Shown piece after piece: positions 5,230-10,873 of a stretch of 10,873 nucleotides of DNA. Where the stretch lies: positions 1 through 10,873 of the forward strand of contig JACMMY010000158.1 of NCBI GenBank assembly GCA_014378805.1, in the 5' to 3' direction. Within the stretch, counting starts at the first letter, position 1. Each line of letters begins with the position of its first letter. The translations under genes and the position numbers were made by a program. Source of the DNA: Moraxellaceae bacterium. GTDB lineage: Bacteria > Pseudomonadota > Gammaproteobacteria > Pseudomonadales > Moraxellaceae. Below the pieces are notes generated by a model. It was not told the DNA's origin. It saw only the letters and a list, made by a program, of their open reading frames with translations, and did not search any database.

Positions 5230-6936
5230 ATGAGTAACGACAGTCACAACGATCAAGACAACCTCAATATCCGCAAACACTCTTCACAAGTGGTTGACGG
5301 CATCGAATTCGCGCCAGCGCGTGCGATGTTGCGTGCGGTCGGGTTTACTGACGCAGATTTCAAAAAACCACAAATTGGGATTGCCTCAACATGGGCAATG
5401 GTGACGCCGTGCAATATGCATATTGATGGCTTGGCACGTGATGCAGAAGCAGGCACAAATGCGGCTGGCGGCAAAGGCGTGATCTTCAATACCATTACCA
5501 TTTCTGACGGTATCGCAAACGGCACCGAAGGCATGAAATATTCAATGGTCTCACGCGAAATCATCGCAGACTCCATTGAAGCGGTTGCAGGCTGTGAAGG
5601 CTTTGACGGTCTGATCGCGATCGGCGGTTGTGACAAAAACATGCCGGGTTGCATCATGGGGCTAGCACGTTTGAATCGTCCTTCCGTATTCGTTTACGGT
5701 GGTTCGATCAAACCGGGTGCAGGTCATACCGACATCATTTCAGTATTTGAAGCCGTTGGACAACACGCCAAAGGCGAATTGTCAGCCATTCAAGTGAAAC
5801 AAATTGAAGAAGTCGCGATCCCTGGCCCAGGTTCATGTGGTGGCATGTACACTGCAAACACCATGGCCTCTGCAATCGAAGCACTCGGCATGAGCTTGCC
5901 AGGTTCATCTGCGCAAGATGCCGTGTCACAAGAAAAACATGATGATTGTCATCGTGCAGGCGAGGCGGTGATGAACTTACTGCGCCTCGACATCAAACCG
6001 CGCGACATCATGACGAAAGCGGCGTTTGAAAACTCGATCAAAATCGTCATCGCGCTGGGCGGCTCAACCAATGCGGTATTGCATCTCATCGCAATGGCAA
6101 ATACGGTTGATGTTGATTTAACACTCGATGATTTCGTCCGTATTGGTAAAGAAACACCATTGCTCGCGGATGTTCGTCCATCAGGTAAATATATGATGAG
6201 CGAGTTGGTGGCAATTGGTGGCATTCAACCCTTGATGAAACGTATGCTTGATCGCGGCATGTTGGATGGTTCATGTCTGACCGTTACGGGTAAAACGTTG
6301 GCTGAAAACTTGGCAAATGTTCAGGATTATCCTGAAGGTCAGCAAATCATCATGCCATTTGATGCGCCAATCAAGCCTGATTCACATTTGGTCATTTTAA
6401 AAGGGAATCTCGCTGCTGAAGGCTCGGTTGCTAAGATCACGGGTAAAGAAGGCTTACGTTTCGAAGGAAATGCGCGCGTTTATAGCGGCGAAATCGAAGC
6501 AATGGCAGGCATCTTGAATGGTGAAGTGGTTGCTGGCGACGTCATCGTCATTAAAGATGAAGGTCCAAAAGGCGGCCCGGGTATGCGTGAAATGTTGAAG
6601 CCAACCTCAGCCGTCATGGGTAAAGGCTTGGGTCAAACCGTTGCGTTGATTACCGATGGTCGTTTTAGTGGTGGTTCGCATGGTTTCGTAGTGGGTCATA
6701 TCACTCCTGAAGCGTTTGAAGGCGGTTTGATTGCTTTGGTTCACACCGGTGATCGCATTGTGATTGATGCGGTCACGCGTGAGCTGAACTTGTTGGTGAG
6801 TGATGACGAAATTGCAAAACGTCGCGCAGCATGGGTTCGTCCAGCGCCGAAATACACGCGTGGTGTGTTGGCAAAATATGCACGTCTGGTATCGAGTGCA
6901 TCGACTGGTGCGATGACCGATATGAATCTCGATTAA
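5230..6936 (+). CDS. ilvD: Dihydroxy-acid dehydratase
   Basis: Dehydrates 2,3-dihydroxy-isovalerate and 2,3-dihydroxy-3-methylvalerate to the 2-oxo acids, the next-to-last step of valine and isoleucine synthesis; cytosolic iron-sulfur enzyme. At 568 aa it belongs to the shorter IlvD type (E. coli IlvD is 616 aa). Three cluster cysteines are in place: C61 in TPCNMH, C134 in GGCDKNMPGC and C203 in PGSCGGMYTANTM. K136 is the lysine expected to be carbamylated for metal binding. The C-terminal barrel carries ITDGRFSGGSHGF (474-486) with the catalytic serine region, and EGPKGGPGMREM (444-455). The IlvD/Edd family also includes sugar-acid dehydratases, but the overall sequence is a good match to true IlvD. 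AAAGGA lies 7 nt before the ATG. The divergent LysR gene suggests local control. ilvC and ilvBN are not nearby. Confidence 0.97.
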   Translation: MSNDSHNDQDNLNIRKHSSQVVDGIEFAPARAMLRAVGFTDADFKKPQIGIASTWAMVTPCNMHIDGLARDAEAGTNAAGGKGVIFNTITISDGIANGTEGMKYSMVSREIIADSIEAVAGCEGFDGLIAIGGCDKNMPGCIMGLARLNRPSVFVYGGSIKPGAGHTDIISVFEAVGQHAKGELSAIQVKQIEEVAIPGPGSCGGMYTANTMASAIEALGMSLPGSSAQDAVSQEKHDDCHRAGEAVMNLLRLDIKPRDIMTKAAFENSIKIVIALGGSTNAVLHLIAMANTVDVDLTLDDFVRIGKETPLLADVRPSGKYMMSELVAIGGIQPLMKRMLDRGMLDGSCLTVTGKTLAENLANVQDYPEGQQIIMPFDAPIKPDSHLVILKGNLAAEGSVAKITGKEGLRFEGNARVYSGEIEAMAGILNGEVVAGDVIVIKDEGPKGGPGMREMLKPTSAVMGKGLGQTVALITDGRFSGGSHGFVVGHITPEAFEGGLIALVHTGDRIVIDAVTRELNLLVSDDEIAKRRAAWVRPAPKYTRGVLAKYARLVSSASTGAMTDMNLD

Positions 6937-6955
6937 TCCCGATCAGCGAGTCACA

Positions 6956-7007
6956 TTCAACTTTTTCTTCTTTTGCCTGAAAATGGACAAGAGAAGAAAA
7001 AGTTGAA
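6956..7007. repeat. Long perfect inverted repeat downstream of ilvD
   Basis: Two 16-bp arms (6956-6971 and 6992-7007) are perfect inverted copies; the left arm reads TTCAACTTTTTCTTCT. With one G-U pair the stem can extend to 20 bp (6956-6975 with 6988-7007), leaving a 12-nt loop. One arm is almost all pyrimidine and the other almost all purine. It starts 20 nt after the ilvD stop. No T run follows on either strand, so it is not a typical intrinsic terminator, but the hairpin could protect the 3' end of the ilvD message. A remnant of a small repeat element is the alternative. Confidence 0.7.
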
Positions 7008-7079
7008 CATAATAAAAAGTGTAGAGAAGTCTGCTTTTGATCAGATTTAGCGAATATCAGAATCACATTTTATTTTTAG

Positions 7080-7102
7080 GACGTGGCGAAACGTCGTTTT
7101 TT
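7080..7102 (+). terminator. Weak Rho-independent terminator-like hairpin
   Basis: GACGT (7080-7084) and ACGTC (7091-7095) form a 5-bp stem around a GGCGAA loop, followed by G and six T residues. The orientation fits termination of ilvD transcripts, 144 nt past its stop and 55 nt before the next gene. The stem is short, so its strength is doubtful. Confidence 0.4.
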
Positions 7103-7157
7103 ATGTTAAAAACAAAACCATCATTAGAGACCCTCTATTACAAGCTTAGGTATCACA

Positions 7158-8441
7158 ATGTCGCTGACGCGAAGATGGCTTGATCCGATACGATCACGCT
7201 GGTTGCTGCAAAGACCTGCTCGCGCACGACGACCGTCGGCGCGTGCAAATCGAGCCACACTCACCGTTTTTTTGCGTTTTGATGATGCGTATAGTTATCT
7301 TCTTGTTCAGATGTTAGCTCAATTAGACAGTCTCCTGATTCCTAGACTGCGACCGCTCAAAATTATCATTTCCACCCAAGCGACTGAACCGCCGCAACAT
7401 CTGAGTGCGGAGCAATGGTTACGGTACACCCATCACGATGCGGCAGTACTTGCGCAACAACATCGCTTTGTTTTTCAAGAAAATTATCTTGCACCCACCG
7501 AAGCGTTGATGAAGCAGGCGCAAGTCATTCTGTCATCTACGCCACTGCAAGGCGCTGAATTTTTAAGACTGCTGCAAAATGTTTTTCACATGATTTGGCA
7601 ACATCAGAGTGGCAAACTGGGATTGCTGCATCAGATGGCCATTCAGCGGGTACCAGTAGTGGTATTGGATTCGACTTCTGCGCCGACGGTTGAATTCAGT
7701 GATGAATCTGTGAGCGAAGCCTATATTGCTTTTGCTGGGCGGCATTATTTAGCGATTGATGATTTTTTACGCCTGACTAGGCGATTGCAACATCAGCATT
7801 TACTCACGGGTGAACCTGTTTTTCTTATTAATCATATCGAATGGGGAGAGCATCTGGTCAGTGACCCTGAATTGCTCGCTGATATTCAAGCAATGCGTCC
7901 CGTATTAAAGTTCTATGGTGCGCTGGAAGATCCATTCACCTATTTAGTTTTGCGTTATCTACAGCAAGAAATGGTCGGTTATTACAACGTTAAATTAAAA
8001 TTCTTCCCTTTGCCGTATCAAGGACGTGATGACTTTGATTGGCGCTTGGCGATGCGTTTATCGAAACGAGTGGGCGCGCCCTTCTCGCCATTTTGTCGCC
8101 CTGATGCAGCAGGCGTCATGGCAATGACCAAAACACTGGTCAATCTCAAACATGAACCACGTCTCAACCGCGCTTTGGAAATGCTTGAAGGTGTGTGGTC
8201 TAAAGGGTTGGATATGGATTTTTTGCCACACTTTAACAAAGTGTTGCCAGATGTCGCGATCAGTGATTCTGCTGCAGCGCTGGCGTGGCTAGAGCGCAAC
8301 CAAAGTGGCGCAACTGCATTAGGTGTGCCAGATTTGCCTGCATTTGAATTACGCGTAGGTCGGCGCCGTCATGTGTTTTGTAGTTTGTATCGCGTGTGGC
8401 AAGTTGAAACACTCTTGTCAACTGCGCTAGAGGATGTCTAG
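7158..8441 (+). CDS. Tandem DsbA/HCCA-isomerase-like thioredoxin-fold protein
   Basis: A 427-aa protein that appears to hold two copies of a DsbA-like (2-hydroxychromene-2-carboxylate isomerase type) fold. Copy one spans about 34-210, starting TLTVFLRFDDAYSYLLVQML; copy two spans about 248-420, starting VLKFYGALEDPFTYLVLRYL, each followed by a helical insert. Copy two ends in LGVPDLPAFEL (388-398), which resembles the cis-proline GVPxF motif; copy one has RVPVVVL (164-170) at the matching place. There are only two cysteines (313 and 408) and no CXXC, so disulfide oxidoreductase activity is unlikely; a glutathione-type isomerase or a non-catalytic role is possible. The N-terminus is very arginine-rich and is not a signal peptide, so it is likely cytosolic. 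AGG lies 7 nt before the ATG. Its physiological role is unknown. It converges with hisA, with 51 bp between the stops. Confidence 0.65.
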   Translation: MSLTRRWLDPIRSRWLLQRPARARRPSARANRATLTVFLRFDDAYSYLLVQMLAQLDSLLIPRLRPLKIIISTQATEPPQHLSAEQWLRYTHHDAAVLAQQHRFVFQENYLAPTEALMKQAQVILSSTPLQGAEFLRLLQNVFHMIWQHQSGKLGLLHQMAIQRVPVVVLDSTSAPTVEFSDESVSEAYIAFAGRHYLAIDDFLRLTRRLQHQHLLTGEPVFLINHIEWGEHLVSDPELLADIQAMRPVLKFYGALEDPFTYLVLRYLQQEMVGYYNVKLKFFPLPYQGRDDFDWRLAMRLSKRVGAPFSPFCRPDAAGVMAMTKTLVNLKHEPRLNRALEMLEGVWSKGLDMDFLPHFNKVLPDVAISDSAAALAWLERNQSGATALGVPDLPAFELRVGRRRHVFCSLYRVWQVETLLSTALEDV

Positions 8442-8492
8442 TTTTATAACCATCCTCAGCAGTTATTTGACTAAAGAATTCACAACAAACGC

Positions 8493-9215
8493 TTAGATAT
8501 CCCAAATGGCTTGAGCTTCTTTCAAATTCAGTGTGCCCTCATAAATCGCACGACCTGTAATTGCACCCAAAATTCCAGCCTGACCTTTCAGTGCGTGAAT
8601 ATCATCCAAATTGGTAATGCCACCTGAAGCAATTACTGGCAGACCACACGCCGCAGCCAGTTCTACCGTTTGCGATACGTTGACACCTTGCATCATGCCA
8701 TCACGGGCAATATCGGTATAGACAATGCTTGATACGCCAGCATCGGCGAAGCGTTTTGCTAAATCTGTTGCTTTTACGTCCGTCACATTTGCCCAGCCGT
8801 CGGTTGCAACCCAACCATCTTTGGCATCAATGCCAACAATAATTCGACCCGCGAATAGCTTACAGGCTTCTTCCACAAATTCAGGCTCACGCACTGCTTT
8901 AGTGCCGATAATCACATAAGACACGCCTGCATCGAGGTAATGTCCAATCGTTTCCAATGAGCGAATCCCACCACCAATCTGAATCGGCAGTGTCGGATGC
9001 TTTTTCGCAATGGCTTCAACCACATTTTTATGAATTGGCGTACCTGCAAAAGCACCATTTAAATCAACAAGATGTAGGCGGCGTGCGCCTTCATTGACCC
9101 AATGTGTTGCGGTTGCAACAGGATCGTCAGAAAACACTGTATCATCTTCCATACGACCTTGTTTAAGGCGTACACATTGACCATCTTTAAGATCGATTGC
9201 AGGAATAAGTAACAT
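8493..9215 (-). CDS. hisA: ProFAR isomerase HisA
   Basis: Isomerises N'-(5'-phosphoribosylformimino)-5-aminoimidazole-4-carboxamide ribonucleotide (ProFAR) to PRFAR, the step before HisHF in histidine synthesis; cytosolic. The 240-aa length is typical of this (beta-alpha)8 barrel. D8 in IPAIDLKDG and D130 in VGIDAKDG are the two expected catalytic aspartates. The phosphate-binding loops are GGGIR (81-85) and SGGI (197-200), and YTDIARDGM (167-175) is also conserved. The ATG at 9215 gives the standard MLLIPAIDL start, although the ribosome site is weak. A 195-bp gap separates it from hisH, with a hairpin and a possible promoter of its own, so it may be only partly co-transcribed with hisB-hisH. 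hisF is not next to it; the neighbour is a convergent unrelated gene. Confidence 0.97.
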   Translation of the reverse strand: MLLIPAIDLKDGQCVRLKQGRMEDDTVFSDDPVATATHWVNEGARRLHLVDLNGAFAGTPIHKNVVEAIAKKHPTLPIQIGGGIRSLETIGHYLDAGVSYVIIGTKAVREPEFVEEACKLFAGRIIVGIDAKDGWVATDGWANVTDVKATDLAKRFADAGVSSIVYTDIARDGMMQGVNVSQTVELAAACGLPVIASGGITNLDDIHALKGQAGILGAITGRAIYEGTLNLKEAQAIWDI

Positions 9216-9250
9216 AAGCAGACATATCAGCGGTAATCATTGAGATCGCT

Positions 9251-9280
9251 ATTATGCCATTATGAGTAGGAATATTTGAA
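9251..9280 (-). promoter_or_regulatory. Candidate hisA promoter
   Basis: On the minus strand TTCAAA (9275-9280), an 18-nt spacer and CATAAT (9251-9256) match the consensus at 4 and 5 of 6 positions. Transcription would start near 9244, leaving about 28 nt before the hisA ATG. It lies downstream of the hairpin at 9302-9334, which fits an end of the hisB-hisH transcript followed by a new start. Confidence 0.4.
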
Positions 9281-9301
9281 TAAAAATGCTGAATTGATTA
9301 A

Positions 9302-9334
9302 TCCATGCGTCATCTTATGGGAGTGACGCATGGA
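9302..9334. repeat. Strong hairpin between hisH and hisA
   Basis: Two perfect 11-bp arms, TCCATGCGTCA (9302-9312) and TGACGCATGGA (9324-9334), enclose an 11-nt loop. A further inverted pair, TTGATTAA (9294-9301) and TTAATCAA (9356-9363), flanks them asymmetrically. On the minus strand the hairpin follows the hisH stop by 76 nt; the sequence after it is AT-rich (TTAATCAATTC) but lacks a clean T run. It may end or weaken the hisB-hisH transcript, stabilise its 3' end, or bind a regulator. Confidence 0.6.
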
Positions 9335-9410
9335 CTTCATATTTGTTTTAATGAGTTAATCAAAAAAAATATATACGCAGAAAATTAATAACTTATATGA
9401 ACTAGAAAAT

Positions 9411-10028
9411 CTAAATTCGCCACTCAACAAAGTTCTTGAGAAGTTGCAAGCCCGCAGTGTGACTTTTTTCAGGATGGAATTGCACCGCGAACAGGTTTTC
9501 TTTGGTCAAGCTACAAGCAAACTGCTGACCATATTCACAAGTTGCCGCCACCAAAGATGGCTCTTCAGGCACAACATAATAACTATGCACAAAATAGAAA
9601 CGACTATCTTGCTCAATGCCTTGCCATAGTGGGTGAGTTGGATCATTTTGCGTAACTTGATTCCAGCCCATATGCGGCACTTTTAACCCTGCAACATCAG
9701 GAAAGCGCTGCACATGTCCTTTGAAAATTTCGAGACAAACAACGCCATCATTTTCAGATGACGATTGCATCAGTGCTTGCATACCCACACAAATCGCTAA
9801 AACAGGTTTATTAAACACCGCGTTTTTCACCGCAACATCTACTCCAGCTTCACGCATGCCCGCCATACAGTCACGCATAGCGCCCACGCCTGGAAACACA
9901 ATCTTATCCGCACGTGTAATCAGCGCAGGATCATTCGTCACATCGACCGTCGCGCCGACATGTTCCAATGCTTTTGCAGCCGAATGTAAATTACCCATCC
10001 CATAATCAAGTAATGCAATACGGGTCAT
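9411..10028 (-). CDS. hisH: Imidazole glycerol phosphate synthase, glutaminase subunit HisH
   Basis: Class I glutamine amidotransferase that releases ammonia from glutamine and channels it to HisF, which makes imidazole glycerol phosphate and AICAR; cytosolic heterodimer. At 205 aa the length is normal. The catalytic triad is intact: C80 in LAICVGMQALM, H185 and E187 in VQFHPEKSH. The N-terminal LLDYGMGNLHSAAKALEHVG, the oxyanion region FPGVGAM (45-51) and VPHMGWN (117-123) are all typical of HisH. Its ATG follows the hisB stop directly (TAAATG), and AAGG about 11 nt upstream lies inside hisB, so translation is probably coupled. The HisF partner gene is not in the window, which means it must be elsewhere in the genome if this enzyme is to work. 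Confidence 0.97.
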   Translation of the reverse strand: MTRIALLDYGMGNLHSAAKALEHVGATVDVTNDPALITRADKIVFPGVGAMRDCMAGMREAGVDVAVKNAVFNKPVLAICVGMQALMQSSSENDGVVCLEIFKGHVQRFPDVAGLKVPHMGWNQVTQNDPTHPLWQGIEQDSRFYFVHSYYVVPEEPSLVAATCEYGQQFACSLTKENLFAVQFHPEKSHTAGLQLLKNFVEWRI

Positions 10029-10646
10029 TTATAAACTGCCTTTGGTTGACGCAATCGTTCCCGCTGCACGTGGATCTTGTTCGCAGGCCATGCGCAATGC
10101 GCGTGCTAGTGCTTTAAAAACACTTTCAATTTGATGATGGCTATTTTTACCTTTGAGATTATCAATATGCAAAGTTATCAGCGCGTGATTCACAAAGCCT
10201 TGGAAAAATTCAGAAAATAAATCAACATCGAATGAACCAACACGAGCGCGCGTGTATGGAATGTCCATAAATAGTCCAGGACGACCTGAAATGTCGACCA
10301 CCACGCGTGATAACGCTTCATCTAAAGGCGCATAAAAATGCCCATAACGACGAATACCTTTCTTATCACCTAACGCTTGAGCAAATGCCTGACCTAAAGT
10401 AATGCCACAATCTTCAACGGTGTGGTGATCATCAATATCCAAATCGCCATCACATTCGATATCAATATCAAACAAACCATGACGTTTAATCTGATCAATC
10501 ATGTGATCCAGAAATGGCACACCAGTATTTAATACACCAGCGCCCGTACCATCTAAATTAACGCGCGCACGAATTTTAGTTTCATTGGTATTGCGAACGA
10601 CATCGGCGATACGGCCAACACTTAAAGTCGTGCTCTGCTCGGTCAT
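10029..10646 (-). CDS. hisB: Imidazoleglycerol-phosphate dehydratase, monofunctional HisB
   Basis: Removes water from imidazole glycerol phosphate to give imidazole acetol phosphate; a manganese enzyme that assembles as a 24-mer. At 205 aa it is the dehydratase alone, without the N-terminal histidinol-phosphatase domain of the E. coli fusion. The metal ligands are visible in the two repeats: H48 in FLDHMIDQI, H74, H75 and E78 in DDHHTVEDCG, and H170, H171 and E174 in NSHHQIESVFKALARALR. The N-terminal 10 residues vary in the family; the ATG at 10646 has only a weak GAGA ribosome site about 7 nt upstream. It is the first gene of the hisB-hisH unit and is divergent from the gene at 10748, with facing -10 boxes in the 101-bp gap. 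Confidence 0.97.
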   Translation of the reverse strand: MTEQSTTLSVGRIADVVRNTNETKIRARVNLDGTGAGVLNTGVPFLDHMIDQIKRHGLFDIDIECDGDLDIDDHHTVEDCGITLGQAFAQALGDKKGIRRYGHFYAPLDEALSRVVVDISGRPGLFMDIPYTRARVGSFDVDLFSEFFQGFVNHALITLHIDNLKGKNSHHQIESVFKALARALRMACEQDPRAAGTIASTKGSL

Positions 10647-10681
10647 ACGGATTCTCAGCGTAAAAATATTGATTAGCGCGA

Positions 10682-10687
10682 ATTATA
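10682..10687 (-). promoter_or_regulatory. Candidate -10 element of the hisB promoter
   Basis: A perfect TATAAT lies on the minus strand 35 nt before the hisB ATG. The -35 is poor (ATTCAA at a 17-nt spacing). The box sits 12 bp from the TATAAT of the divergent gene, so the two promoters overlap back to back and probably compete for RNA polymerase or share control (inference). Confidence 0.45.
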
Positions 10688-10699
10688 GCGCAACTGCTG

Positions 10700-10705
10700 T
10701 ATAAT
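10700..10705 (+). promoter_or_regulatory. Candidate -10 element for the right-edge gene
   Basis: A perfect TATAAT lies 42 nt before the ATG at 10748. No good -35 is present at 16-18 nt, where the sequence is GCGC-rich and overlaps the hisB -10. TTGATT (10669-10674) is 25 nt away, too far for a normal spacer. Confidence 0.4.
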
Positions 10706-10747
10706 TGAATCATTGCACCAGAATCATTTGATTTCAGGGAAATCTTT

Positions 10748-10873
10748 ATGCCATTGACTATTCATGCCTATCAAACATTGAACGATGATCTACGAGATCA
10801 ACTCGAGAATCTATATAACATTAGTCCTGAGTTTGCCGATGGCACGCAAGCTGTCGAAGCCTTAGATAAAGCG
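10748..10873 (+). CDS. Partial gene, possibly PanZ-like GNAT protein (N-terminal 42 residues)
   Basis: An open frame starts at ATG 10748 and runs exactly 42 codons to the window end. AGGGA lies 7 nt before the ATG and a TATAAT box 42 nt upstream, so this is very likely a real gene. It begins MPLTIHAYQTLNDDLRDQLE, followed by LYNISPEFADG. The short strand LTI, a D/L-rich helix and the following aromatic/proline segment resemble the start of PanZ/PanM-type acetyltransferase-fold proteins, which sense acetyl-CoA and promote PanD maturation. The GNAT acetyl-CoA loop would lie beyond the edge, so this name is tentative. It is divergent from hisB. Confidence 0.6.
   Translation, partial: MPLTIHAYQTLNDDLRDQLENLYNISPEFADGTQAVEALDKA

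Noticed and set aside
5253..5657. 134-codon minus-strand frame opposite ilvD
   Set aside because: It is antisense to the highly conserved N-terminal half of ilvD; its residues simply mirror the codon bias of that gene.
7032..7042. TGCTTTTGATC, identical to the right end of the large palindrome (4081-4091)
   Set aside because: Several 11-base matches are expected by chance in a window of this size, and none of the palindrome's inner structure is present here.
9260..9340. 26-codon frame (MKSMRHSHKM...) on the minus strand between hisH and hisA
   Set aside because: It has no ribosome site, it runs through the hairpin and the candidate hisA -35/-10, and a frame this short is expected by chance.
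1..10873. CRISPR array, toxin-antitoxin pair, phage-defence island or retron
   Set aside because: No regularly spaced direct repeats, no small paired genes, and no nuclease, helicase, reverse transcriptase or transposase motifs were seen; most genes are housekeeping.

Overview
The window reads as ordinary chromosome of a gammaproteobacterium. The mid-40s GC impression, the divergent and convergent layout of small housekeeping operons, and the sequence style of HisB/HisH/HisA, IlvD, Fmt and RsmB suggest a member of the Moraxellaceae (Acinetobacter and relatives). That assignment is inference from gene content and protein style, not from a search. There are eleven supported coding regions, two of them cut by the window edges. 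I see no tRNA or rRNA gene, no CRISPR array, no transposase and no phage gene.

Layout: a minus-strand gene of unknown function is cut at the left edge (1-112). Next comes a minus-strand group, read right to left: fmt, rsmB, a small cysteine-rich protein (CWC plus DUF5522), and a DUF71/Dph6-like PP-loop ATPase. fmt and rsmB overlap by 4 nt and the cysteine-rich gene follows 13 nt later, so these three are probably one transcript. The PP-loop gene is set apart by a dispersed-type inverted repeat (1061-1140). Upstream of fmt lies a large nested palindrome (about 3948-4090) that separates it from a LysR-type regulator gene. That regulator is divergent from ilvD across a 175-bp control region.

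On the right, ilvD is followed by a strong 16-bp inverted repeat and a weak terminator-like hairpin. Then comes a plus-strand gene for a two-domain DsbA/HCCA-isomerase-like protein without a CXXC site. This gene converges on the histidine genes hisA, hisH and hisB (minus strand). hisB and hisH are directly adjacent (TAA then ATG), whereas hisA is separated by 195 bp holding a strong hairpin and a likely promoter of its own. hisB is divergent from a plus-strand gene cut by the right edge, tentatively a PanZ-like GNAT protein.

How the genes work together: HisB, HisH and HisA catalyse or support neighbouring steps of histidine synthesis, but HisF, the partner of HisH, is not adjacent. IlvD makes the 2-oxo acids for valine and isoleucine, and the divergent LysR protein is its most likely local regulator. 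Fmt and RsmB serve translation (initiator tRNA formylation and 16S rRNA m5C967). I found no convincing novel multi-gene system. The points most worth a second look are the CWC-DUF5522 fusion, the tandem thioredoxin-fold protein with no redox motif, the unusual start of fmt, and the palindromic repeats.
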